NCBI GenBank assembly: GCA_039105265.1 | Contig: JAPFFF010000006.1 | Coordinates: 2,418,001 to 2,482,000 of the forward strand | Length of the DNA stretch: 64,000 bases | Direction of reading: 5' to 3' | Source: Tritrichomonas musculus | Lineage: Eukaryota > Parabasalia > Tritrichomonadida > Tritrichomonadidae | Shown: in pieces, positions 1-8,632 of the stretch | How the letters are laid out: each line of letters opens with the position of its first letter | Position numbering within the stretch: position 1 is the first letter of the stretch | Position numbers and translations under genes: made by a program | The notes under the pieces: generated by a model | Seen by the model: only the letters and a program-made list of their open reading frames with translations | The model's database searches: none | What the model was told of the DNA's origin: nothing

Positions 1-271
1 TGTTCTCAAACTGATTGGATTATCATGGTTCGGTCCGTACTTGGAATTTAAATATTCTGTATAATTTGCTGCACTCATTGTTGGGAAATCAAGGACCAAA
101 GAAAGTAAGCAATCAAGTGTTTCATCTGTTACTACAGAAATGTTTGGACGCTTCCCTCCCCAATCGCCATAAACATTGCTTTCCGCTAAAATTTCATATC
201 GCTGTTGTTCATCACATGATTCAAACCAACGTATTTTTTCATCTAAAGTAGATTTTCCATAAATAAACGTT
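1..271 (-). CDS. Partial ORF with helix-turn-helix-like sequence, open at window edge
   Basis: An uninterrupted minus-strand frame of about 90 codons runs from about 271 to base 1 and continues out of the window. It includes the stretch KRPNISVVTDETLDCLLSLV followed by a predicted helix ending NSKYGP. That spacing of a basic lead, a T/D-E-x-L helix and a second helix resembles the N-terminal HTH of Tc1/mariner-type transposases. The resemblance is by eye only. The frame begins just past a run of ten T (plus strand) around 272-281. The deubiquitinase-like ORF ends at 239 in a different frame, so the two ORFs overlap slightly and are offset. They could be one gene split by a real or sequencing indel, or two separate ORFs. 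Base composition is slightly less AT-rich than the spacers, which supports coding. Confidence 0.45.
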
Positions 272-2968
272 GTTTTTTTTTTGACGCTTTTCATGTATTT
301 TTTTTTCTTCTTTCGTTTTTCTTTTATGCCTTTCTTTTTTGATACGTTGATTCTCTCTTTCTATGATGTCTTCATATTCCTTCACAATTTTTGATTTGGT
401 TAGTGGATCAGAGTTTCTACTAATATAATCATCGATGAATTTACTTCTTGAAGGAAATAAATAACCCATTTGAGTATACTCATTCAAAAATTCAGAAATA
501 ATAAGTGATCGTAATTCAATTTTACCACGTGGTATTTGATCTGGATGATTTGAAAATAAATCAACCAATTTTTCTCTAATATCTTTGGCATCTGTAAATT
601 TAGCTCTGTTTTTCCAATCGTACTCACCTAAAACAAATTCATTATCATCTCCGGTTAAGTCAGGCTCATCATCAAATAAATTTATTTGGTTTAAATCAGA
701 CTGGTCATCACTTGGAAGATAATCATGATATCCAAGACGGTAATCATTTCCTGATCTCAAATTTTTCTTATATTCTACATTTTCTTCTTCTTCTTCCTGC
801 TCTTCCTCCTCCTCTTCTTCATTATATTGTCTTGTATTCAATTCTTTTTCTATATCATCTTCGATATTAATTTGGTCCTCTTCTTCCTCTGTATTTAACA
901 AATCTTCCGTAGATAATGAAAAAAAATCATCTCCACTTCTGCTAAAAATGTTTTCTTTTAAAACCTTTCCTAGATTATCATCTATTGCTTTATTAGATAA
1001 TACATCACGTGTCATTATATTAGAGAATTTATTTCTGTACCAATTTAAGATAGGCATTAAACGTTCTTTTACTTTTTGATAGCTAAAATCACCTTCATCA
1101 ATTATCTTTCTTAATATCTTATAGACTAATTTTCCTTTTTCTTTTATTTCTTCTGCAAGTATTTGTGGTATGTTCAATTTAATTTTGTATGTTTCGGAGT
1201 TAGTATTTCCCAAATCATTAAACTCCAAATTCTTTAATACAGAACCAGCGTACAAAAATAATTTCCTATAAATCATAAATTTTCCTTTCTCATCATTTGT
1301 TTTCGAACATGATAGAATGCCATTATTATGTATAAAAAGAACTCCATTCAAATTTGTTGCATTTAAATTTTCAACTATGACTTTTTCTTTTTGCAATCCT
1401 GAATGATTGGATACATTGAGATTTTTACCTAATATTTCATCAATTAATGATTCTGATAAATTAAATTTTTGAGAAGCATAACGAACAAGAGATATGTATC
1501 GAGGTGATACAGGAGTAGATTCTACTTGATTTAATTGTAAAACATCATTATCTGATGGATTAGCTTCAATAAATGGACGAGGAAAAGAATTAGATTGATT
1601 TTTACTATTATTTTTATTAGTATTAGTATTATCATCATTAGTATTATCATCATTAGTATTATCATCATTAGTATTATCATCATTAGTATTATCATCATTA
1701 GTATTATCATCATTAGTATTATCATCATTAGTATTATCATCATTAGTATTAATATTATCATCAATATCCGAACTTGATTCAGTGGAGTAGCTAGAAATAT
1801 TGGAAGATACAGTTGAAAATAGAAAAAAAGAATTTGAATCATCATCAGAATTATTCTGTGAACTGTTTTGTGAATTAAATCCTGAATTATACTGTGAATT
1901 ATCCTGTGAATTAAATCCTGAATTATCCTGTGAATTATTCTGTGAATTGTCATTCGAATTGCTCATTTGGATATTTGGATCATTGCTTATATCTTTGAAG
2001 AATCTTGATAAATTAGACACAATTTCTTTATTCTTATAGACTCTGTTATCAATTATTTCAAAAGCGCCTGGGTCGAATTGATCATTGAAATCTTCATATA
2101 GAAATAAAACACTATTTCTATTGAGGCCATTATTTGTATCATAAACGAGGTTGGGAGTTTTTGAAGTAGAATTTTTAGTAAAAAAAACAGGATACACATC
2201 ATTATCATTAAAATAAAAATGCTTATTTGCAAGCTTAATTAAAGTTGAATAATGTCCAGATTTGTATGTTCCTGTATAAAGAACAGATGATAAAAAGCGA
2301 TAATTATGATTTGCAATGGTAATATATGTATTAACTGCAACATAATTTGTCTTGAATCCACCTCCATTCTCTTCGCGATCCATATAAAGAAGTAAATATT
2401 TCGGTAGTTTTCGAATATTATAACAAGTCGATAATTTCAAATCGAGATTCTTTTGGAGTGTATCAGCTGTTAAAGGTATTTGTAAATAAAATGAATAACC
2501 ATAAACTGTTCTCTCTGCAGAATCAATATCAATATAAAAAAAATCTTGAATAGTTTGAGATAACGATTTTAAAAAAAACCTTACAAAATAACGGATATCT
2601 TTCATTTTTCGAGGCATTCTCCTATTGTTCCAACCTTTCCAGCTTGCTATAAAATTATAAATTTGTATAAACTTTTTGACCTTTTTATCTTTCATTGATT
2701 TGATAATATCATGAATTAATATTTCATTTTTGTCTTTTAAATCTTCTTGTGAAAAATAATCAAACATGTCTTCGCAATGTAAAAACATTTGGAGAAAAGA
2801 AATACAGTAACAATAAATATGCCTTGGTGGCGAATCACCATCTGAATTAAGAATTCCATGAAACAGGTGAAGGCCAATATTATTGCCAATATTCGCAACT
2901 TCTTTAAGACGATTGAGCGAAACATTTGCAGAAGAAGACGCTGGGTAAAGATTCAAATTTGCTTTCAT
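239..2968 (-). CDS. USP-family deubiquitinase-like protein with Asn/Asp repeats
   Basis: The 909-residue protein carries a divergent ubiquitin-specific protease (USP/UCH) fold in its first third. The Cys box is visible near residues 51-58 as CYCISFLQ, where the family has CYxNSxLQ. The His box is near residue 238 (SGHYST), and the following FNDNDV near residue 254 supplies the family's Asp/Asn position. An LPKYLLLYMDR strand precedes the His box, as in USPs. All three catalytic positions therefore look kept, although the usual Asn after the Cys-Tyr pair is Ile. Residues about 335-380 are NS/Q/D-rich, and residues about 403-455 are a TNDDN tandem repeat. Further on are an acidic Glu-rich tract and a Lys/Arg/Glu-rich coiled tail. 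The likely role is cleavage of ubiquitin or a ubiquitin-like protein in the cytosol or nucleus. The link to the HTH-like ORF beyond its 3' end is unresolved. The ATG at 2968 is the first in frame. The fold call is fairly secure; activity is inferred. Confidence 0.7.
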   Translation of the reverse strand: MKANLNLYPASSSANVSLNRLKEVANIGNNIGLHLFHGILNSDGDSPPRHIYCYCISFLQMFLHCEDMFDYFSQEDLKDKNEILIHDIIKSMKDKKVKKFIQIYNFIASWKGWNNRRMPRKMKDIRYFVRFFLKSLSQTIQDFFYIDIDSAERTVYGYSFYLQIPLTADTLQKNLDLKLSTCYNIRKLPKYLLLYMDREENGGGFKTNYVAVNTYITIANHNYRFLSSVLYTGTYKSGHYSTLIKLANKHFYFNDNDVYPVFFTKNSTSKTPNLVYDTNNGLNRNSVLFLYEDFNDQFDPGAFEIIDNRVYKNKEIVSNLSRFFKDISNDPNIQMSNSNDNSQNNSQDNSGFNSQDNSQYNSGFNSQNSSQNNSDDDSNSFFLFSTVSSNISSYSTESSSDIDDNINTNDDNTNDDNTNDDNTNDDNTNDDNTNDDNTNDDNTNDDNTNTNKNNSKNQSNSFPRPFIEANPSDNDVLQLNQVESTPVSPRYISLVRYASQKFNLSESLIDEILGKNLNVSNHSGLQKEKVIVENLNATNLNGVLFIHNNGILSCSKTNDEKGKFMIYRKLFLYAGSVLKNLEFNDLGNTNSETYKIKLNIPQILAEEIKEKGKLVYKILRKIIDEGDFSYQKVKERLMPILNWYRNKFSNIMTRDVLSNKAIDDNLGKVLKENIFSRSGDDFFSLSTEDLLNTEEEEDQINIEDDIEKELNTRQYNEEEEEEEQEEEEENVEYKKNLRSGNDYRLGYHDYLPSDDQSDLNQINLFDDEPDLTGDDNEFVLGEYDWKNRAKFTDAKDIREKLVDLFSNHPDQIPRGKIELRSLIISEFLNEYTQMGYLFPSRSKFIDDYISRNSDPLTKSKIVKEYEDIIERENQRIKKERHKRKTKEEKKIHEKRQKKNNVYLWKIYFR
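1600..1760. repeat. 15-bp coding microsatellite (TNDDN repeat)
   Basis: Tandem copies of a 15-base unit (attagtattatcatc on the plus strand) lie in frame inside the deubiquitinase-like ORF and encode NDDNT repeats. All other frames also stay open here, which produces spurious Ile-rich ORFs on both strands. Confidence 0.9.
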
Positions 2969-3024
2969 TTTGTTGATTTTTTAAAAATAAAATTTTGAAT
3001 TAAAATTGAATACTTTTATTAATA

Positions 3025-3447
3025 AACGGTTTTTTGCTAAGCAAAATCAGGAATTCTCTAGTAAAGTTCTTCATTTAATTGAAACCTCTATTAAATTATT
3101 TAATAATAAAATAATCTATAATAATTAAAGACTTAAAACCAAAATAAAACAATCCAAAATCTTATAGATTTTATGAAATAAAATATTGCTAATAATCTGA
3201 TAATAATCTTAATTCTTTTATTATAATATAATTTATTAATTAATTATTTGATTTAATGATGTTTATTCTTATAAAACAAATTCATTTTGCAATATCTGAA
3301 TCAAGATATTTTATATTTATTTTTCTCTGAGTTTGCTTAGCAGAACCGCTGGGATTTTTAAAAAACATGTTTTTTTCATTCAAAAAAAATTGAAAAGATT
3401 GAATACTGCCTGAGTTTGCTTAGCAAATCACCCGAGTTTGCTTAGCG
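3025..3447. repeat. Cluster of TTGCTTAGCAAA palindromes, one inverted and three direct
   Basis: Four copies of a core GAGTTTGCTTAGCA occur: one reversed at 3025-3051, and direct copies at 3327-3352, 3409-3429 and 3431-3447. The first and second form an imperfect inverted repeat about 300 bp apart (CCTGATTTTGCTTAGCA against TCTGAGTTTGCTTAGCA), as expected for the ends of a small non-autonomous transposon. The later copies look like tandem end duplications. The rest of 2969-3650 is AT-rich with no gene seen. Confidence 0.5.
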
Positions 3448-3654
3448 ATACCTGTAAGAGAAATTAAATGAGTTCTCACAAATATATAAATGCATAAAAA
3501 ATGGATATGCATTTGATGTGCTGAATAATCAGAAATACAACATATTGAATTTTGCTGGAATATGATTTTTTTTATTATTATTGTAACTATTAAAATTATA
3601 AAGTTATTATTTTTATTTTTATTTTTATTTTTTTTTTTTTTTTTTTTTTTAGAG

Positions 3655-3760
3655 AAAAAAGCTGTATACGTTAGGCGCTGCTCTGTGCCTTCGCCCAGCC
3701 TAACCGCGCTCTCCCCCAGCTCTCCTTCGGCTCGCTGGTTTGCGCTAACTGAAATAGCCA
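3655..3760. other. GC-rich island in AT-rich DNA
   Basis: About 100 bases have far higher GC than anything within kilobases. They follow a 20-nt poly-T tract and contain a GTTAGGC/GCCTAAC stem at about 3670-3705. A second copy of the TTAGG...CCTAACCGC pattern follows at about 3904-3936. No tRNA or snRNA structure could be completed. It may be an element end or a structured RNA remnant. Confidence 0.4.
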
Positions 3761-3949
3761 AATATCATTTCAAAAACTTATGATATCATCAAAAAATAGT
3801 CATAGTTCTTTATATAGAGTTGCTATTCTTGAGATCTACAAAAGTTCTTTTAAGTCAGTTGGTATTGATTCAGAATTGATCACCATTAACAACAGTAATA
3901 TACATTAGGTTGTGCGTCCTAAAAGGCCTAACCGCACCTTCGATATCAT

Positions 3950-4240
3950 TTAGGATTTGCAAACAAAAATTATTTACAATAATAATAAATAACTCATTAA
4001 AAATAATATGGAATAAGCTATTTACATTGATATCGTTGGAATGAATTTGACTTGTTTTAGATAATTGTCTGGAAATGCTATATCCCATTTTCTTTTAATT
4101 GAAAATCCATATGAGCAAAAGCTTGCTAAAGTAATAGCTCAAATAAACCAACCAGCAACAGCAATAAATTCAGCACATTTTTCTAGGACTCGATTCGGCT
4201 TCGTGCATCCCTGTGGTGATCACTAATGTCCATATTCCTG
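3950..4240 (-). pseudogene. Fragment of a multi-pass membrane protein gene
   Basis: Read on the minus strand, this stretch gives a run of membrane-like protein including CAEFIAVAGWFI, then SFCSYGFSIKRKWDIAFPDN, then a second hydrophobic stretch. In-frame stops interrupt it (within the first hydrophobic segment and after PTISM), and no start or end is recognisable. It looks like one or two transmembrane segments of a lost host gene. The family is not recognised. The base composition around 4180-4240 is richer in GC than its surroundings, which fits former coding DNA. Confidence 0.4.
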
Positions 4241-4392
4241 AAAATTATATAAAAATCAATATTAAAAAAAGCTAATAGTTTAAATTTTTAGGTAAAATTT
4301 AAATTAATGATTTTTTTGGTTATTTTTATTAACAGAGTAAGTCAAATTTCACCTTAAGATGGTGGTTTTAACATTCCATGAATAGAAAAACC

Positions 4393-4465
4393 ATTCAAAA
4401 AGTGGTGTAGAAAAAAACGATTGTTTTTGTTGATTCAATAATTTCACAAAACTCGAGATCTCAAA

Positions 4466-4508
<43 letters not shown>

Positions 4509-4600
4509 AATATATTTTAATATATTTTAATATATTTTAATATATTTTAATATATTTTAATATATTTAAATATATTTTAATATATTTAAATATAAATAAT
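4393..4600. repeat. Element-end-like motif, poly-T tract and 11-bp AT microsatellite
   Basis: The stretch TTCAAAAAGTGG followed by AAAAAAACGATT at 4395-4422 resembles the right end of the inverted-repeat element at 30475-31260. It is followed by about 30 T residues (4471-4500) and about eight copies of TAATATATTTT (4504-4592). No gene is seen from 4241 to 5050 otherwise. Confidence 0.55.
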
Positions 4601-5050
4601 CGAATGTATAGAGATAATATCATTTATATTTTGAAATATACATGGTGCAAATATTCACAAAAAATTGAGAGACAGTTCCCTTTTAAATATCTCAATTCTA
4701 ATATTTTTTTTTTGAAATAACTCATATAATAAATTGCAGAGTATCTGCAACTCTTTTTTTCGCAATCCCTTCTCAAAAAGTGGAAAATAAAACATAAATA
4801 TCTTTTTAAATAAAAATATTTAATCATTATTATTATTATTTTCAAATAGTAAAAGTTTAATTTATTATAAATTAATATAATATTAAATTAATTCTGAAAA
4901 AAACCTTGAATTTGTCGATACATTTAATAACTATTCAGCCATTTTTCTCTTATAGTTAAACTTTAAATAATTAAAAAATATAAAAATACTCAAGAAAATA
5001 AAAAACTATTTTTCCGCGATTTAGATAAAAGCTTCTTTAAAGTTAAAAAA

Positions 5051-7027
5051 ATGCAAAAAAAAATAGTTAGAAATATTTATACGTTTTTTGAAATTTTAAG
5101 TATACGTTTTTTAGTGCTTTTTCATATTATTTTAAATATACTAAAACGTATACTTCATTTTTTTAATATGAAAGAATGTTCTGTAAATCAATCAGTGAAT
5201 TCATCTCCTCAACCTGACTCCAAAACGGTTTTAAAAATGAGGAATGCACTTGAAAAACAAAAAATGCAACGCGAAATGTCACGTGAATTGGCAGATTTGG
5301 CCGAAATAGCACCACAAGGTAGGAGATATTCTCATAGAATGCAGATTATTTCACTTAGAATATTTTTAGCTTCATCAACTGCCTATTTAATTATATCTCA
5401 GTTTTTTGCATTTCCTTGTATTCGAACAATGTATTCTGATCAAAAAAGATTACTTGAGGCAGTACATAATAAGTTAACTCAAATCAAAGAATGCCAACTC
5501 ATTGCTAGAGAATTTACTAAAAATTGGCCAAAAAATACTAAAATTATTCTTGGAGTAGATGCTTGCTCTGTAAATCCATATGTAACATTATTTAAAAACA
5601 GAACGGTAAAAGGTTTGATCGATGATGATCCTATATCTAAAAATATGATTAATGAAAACGAAATAACAATATCAATATTTGAAGAGTGGCTCAAAAAACA
5701 AGAAACAAAAATCATAGATTCGTTATTTTTATTTAACGTTCAACCTTTGAATCCAAATCTAAAATCTTTTATAATTCATATTTTCCCTACAAAAAGTGGA
5801 AAGGCCAATTCAATTATTATGGACATTTTGTTGGAGCTTTCAAAAGAATTGAAAAAGTTGGAAATTGAAACAATTTCATTTGCTGCAGATGGCGACACTT
5901 TTTTTAGTCAAATGCATGAGACAAACATTGCTAACCATATTTTTCATAATAATTATGTGATAAAATCAGTGTTGCAAAAAACTCTAATGATATCAGATCC
6001 TTTACATGTTCTAAAGCGAGTTCGTTATCATTTAATTCCAGAAATAGAAGACAAATCTCAATTGCTTAAAATTTTAAATTTGCCCAGTATGGTTTTTAGA
6101 AATGACAGAGCATCAAAGATGCACGACAAATTGCCTCTACTTCTATTACAAATTGAGAATTATGAATTACTTTGTCAATCAAAACAATTCAATTACTCTT
6201 TTTATATACTTCCTTATGCATTACTATTAACATCATTATCACGCCAAATGGAATACTCTGAAAGATTATATCTACTTCATATGAGTCGATCAATCCTTCA
6301 TCGAATGCATTTTTCGGATCATAATATTATTAAAAAACAAATTCAAATGAAACCAAATATCATTCGTGATGCCTTGTCTACATTGATAAGTATTTGTGAC
6401 ATTTTGCATCTAAATTCAATTGAAATGATTCATATGAACAGATTAGGTACTAACCCAATAGAACATGATTTCGCAGTAATTCGATTGAGATCAAAGGATC
6501 ATAACAGAGCTCAACGATTTATAAATGAAGCAGCTAAAATAAATGCTTTACAAAAATTGAGAGAGGAAATGATTGAAGAAACAATTAATCATAGAGATTT
6601 ACAATTCGGAAGAATTGTTGAAGCGCATCCTTATAAAATTGATTTTATGCTTGTAGAGAAAATGGTTAACTCATTGATTAATGAAGCCTCAAATGGAATT
6701 TGTGATATTAATTGCCAGAAAGCACATCAACTTTTTCAAAAAGTAATTAAAAATAAAAATATTGAAAATAAGAAATGTTATTTATTCAATAGCGATCAGG
6801 TATTGTTGGCACCAAATTCTAACATAAAAATTGAAAAAAGGCAAGATGCTGCAAATTTACAACATAAGAAATGCCGCTGGACAGCAGATGAAGTTGACTT
6901 ATTAATGAAGTTGAATAAAGATTTAAATGGCAAAATTGAAATGATCATTAATTATTTTCCAAAAAGGACAACTGAATCAATAACCAAAAAGATGAAAGAA
7001 ATTAAAAACATCAAAGAGAAAAAATAA
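5051..7027 (+). CDS. DDE/RNase H-like transposase-like protein with C-terminal Myb/SANT domain
   Basis: The 658-residue protein has an acidic-residue layout like that of RNase H-fold transposases. There is GVDACSV near residue 170, AADGDTFF near 278, SDPLHVLKRVR near 314 (the P-element/Kolobok-type D-x-x-H-x-x-K block) and NPIEHDFAVIRLRSKD near 467, where the Glu would complete the triad. Residues about 608-650 (RWTADEVDLLMKLNKD onward) read as a single Myb/SANT helix-turn-helix, probably the DNA-binding part. The N-terminal 39 residues are hydrophobic, and an ATG at 5168 (MKECSVNQ) is a plausible alternative start. The ORF is intact over about 2 kb in a region full of decayed DNA. No terminal inverted repeats were found around it, so it may be a domesticated or immobilised gene rather than a complete transposon. 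Family placement is by motif spacing only. Confidence 0.55.
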   Translation: MQKKIVRNIYTFFEILSIRFLVLFHIILNILKRILHFFNMKECSVNQSVNSSPQPDSKTVLKMRNALEKQKMQREMSRELADLAEIAPQGRRYSHRMQIISLRIFLASSTAYLIISQFFAFPCIRTMYSDQKRLLEAVHNKLTQIKECQLIAREFTKNWPKNTKIILGVDACSVNPYVTLFKNRTVKGLIDDDPISKNMINENEITISIFEEWLKKQETKIIDSLFLFNVQPLNPNLKSFIIHIFPTKSGKANSIIMDILLELSKELKKLEIETISFAADGDTFFSQMHETNIANHIFHNNYVIKSVLQKTLMISDPLHVLKRVRYHLIPEIEDKSQLLKILNLPSMVFRNDRASKMHDKLPLLLLQIENYELLCQSKQFNYSFYILPYALLLTSLSRQMEYSERLYLLHMSRSILHRMHFSDHNIIKKQIQMKPNIIRDALSTLISICDILHLNSIEMIHMNRLGTNPIEHDFAVIRLRSKDHNRAQRFINEAAKINALQKLREEMIEETINHRDLQFGRIVEAHPYKIDFMLVEKMVNSLINEASNGICDINCQKAHQLFQKVIKNKNIENKKCYLFNSDQVLLAPNSNIKIEKRQDAANLQHKKCRWTADEVDLLMKLNKDLNGKIEMIINYFPKRTTESITKKMKEIKNIKEKK

Positions 7028-7329
7028 TAACTAAAAAATTTGATGATCGAATTATTTAATTTTTTTTATTTTTTGTCAAAATCAAAAGTTTGCATATAAT
7101 AATAAAATACATTTATATAATCAAGGAAAAAATTCGTATAAATGATTTTTTTCAATGAAATTTAAAATTCATGATTAATGATATTAAATTGTGTTTTTAA
7201 AAAAACTGGCAATTTGGATCCCAATTATTATTATAACGGACAAAATAATATTTTTATTAGAAAACAAGTAAAAATTTCCTTATTTTTTTTGACATTTAGA
7301 AATTTTGGATAATTTCACAGCTAATTGCC

Positions 7330-7625
7330 TTATATTTTCAAAAAATCATGTTTGAAGTAAAAATTGTAAGTTTTATTTCTGTATTTCATCCAAATTATTG
7401 CCAAAATTAAAGATCAATTCTATTTTATAAATATTATATAGGGAAATGTACTTTTCTATAAAAAAAATTTGAATTTGTCAAGCAACCAACGACACTAAAT
7501 ATTTTTGCTTAAAAAAATGGAGAAAAATAAAATTAATATTGAGAAATTCGTTTTTTTTTTTCTAAAAAAAAATTGTTAAGTTTTTATTTTTAACGATCAT
7601 ATTTTGTGAGAGTTGCAGGTACTCT
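7330..7625 (+). repeat. Dispersed repeat, copy 1, upstream of PITP relic
   Basis: This stretch is related along its length to 59690-59985. Both contain TTTCATCCAA or TTCCATCCAA, then AAATGGAGAAA, then poly-T/poly-A, and end in a perfectly shared 23-base block (7592-7614 and 59954-59976) containing ATCATATTTTGTGAGAGTT. Both copies lie just upstream of, and in the same orientation as, a start codon (7673 and 60059). It is either a mobile element remnant or a duplicated upstream region. 7028-7330 shows no gene. Confidence 0.65.
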
Positions 7626-7672
7626 TAAATTGCTAGACATTTGAAATAATTGAATGATCATTCGTTTGTAAA

Positions 7673-8477
7673 ATGAAAATTAAAGAATTTCGAGTAATTC
7701 CAACACGACTTGATAAATATCCCATCGGTCATCGCTATATGAACTTAGAATATGTCAAATAGGAGTCAGGAGGCGGAGAAGGAATTGAACTTGTAAAAAA
7801 TGAAACGTTTAAAAACGAGCAAGAGGAAGGAAGATTTACATATAAAATATTTCACATAAAATCAAAAATACCTGCTTTTATTCGATGGGCAGTTCCAGAT
7901 AAATATTTGCATTTTCATTAAAAATCATGGAATGCATTTCCACACACTACTACATTTGATTTTATTCCAGCTCTTGGCGATGATTTTATTCTCAAAGTCA
8001 AGTCCCAGCATATAAAATACACAAAAGGAATTTCCAGAAAACGCTCTCAATTTATCAGACGAAAAACTTAAGCAAAGACAAATTTATTATGTTGATATCG
8101 TAGATGGTGAGCCAACTGACACAAAGCACCCCATGGAAGGCTTTTGTTGCCCCGAAGCTGGAATCAATACTCCTTTGACAGGAAAGAAAAGCTCATTTAG
8201 CCATGAAAAGCTTCCTGAATGGTCCCAAAATTATGATGGTGACATGATTTGCTGTATTAAAGTTTTGAGATTCCACTTTAAATGGTGGGGACTTCAAACA
8301 GCAGTTGAAGAAATGGTCACAAAGAATGCTTATCCAAAAATCTTTTGTGACTCACATCGAAAACTTATTTCTACTGCAAAAGAATGGTTCCTATTGACGA
8401 TGGATGATATGATAAAAAGGTGGGACGATACGGCACAAAAGCAAAAAGAAGATGACAATTTTGTCAGAGTTGAATAA
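7673..8477 (+). pseudogene. Phosphatidylinositol transfer protein (PITP, class I START-like) pseudogene
   Basis: The translated pieces match the PITP family from end to end: MKIKEFRVIPTRLDKYPIGH at the start, SGGGEGIELVKNETF, FTYKIFHIKSKIPAFIRWAV, KSWNAFPHT, then FHFKWWGLQTAVE and FLLTMDDMIKRWDD at the C-terminus. Known PITPs carry phosphatidylinositol and phosphatidylcholine between membranes. The frame is broken by a TAG at 7760 and a TAA at 7919. A frame change occurs between about 8020 and 8060, after which the second half (from PENALNLSDEK) reads cleanly to the TAA at 8475. The second stop falls where the family has a Glu, so a single GAA to TAA change would explain it. Decay looks recent: three lesions over some 265 codons with motifs intact. 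Whether the 3' ORF (ATG at 8133) is still expressed is unknown. Confidence 0.88.
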
Positions 8478-8632
8478 TGATATAATAAAAATGCATGTAT
8501 AATAATTTTAATATAAAAAGATAACTTTTTTTTAATTAATTCTTGTTCACAAAAAGTTGATTGTAATTCAAATTTTCTATGAATTTTGAATATCATTTCA
8601 AAATTGAGAGATCTATTGATATAAAAAAAAAG

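Noticed and set aside
239-2968. Polinton-type adenain protease
   Set aside because: The Cys and His boxes follow the USP order (Cys first, His late), and no capsid, integrase or polymerase genes are nearby.
3420-3783. Short ORFs across the GC-rich island and poly-T tract
   Set aside because: They are generated by the homopolymer and by GC-rich DNA with no protein-like pattern.
5051-7027. Mutator-type (MULE) transposase
   Set aside because: The C-x-H zinc-knuckle pattern and typical MULE motif around the second Asp are not seen; the D-x-x-H-x-x-K block fits P/Kolobok-like spacing better.
7673-8480. Stop-codon reassignment (TAG/TAA read as an amino acid) to explain the PITP stops
   Set aside because: Long intact genes nearby end at TAA or TGA without in-frame stops, and the PITP locus also has a frame change.
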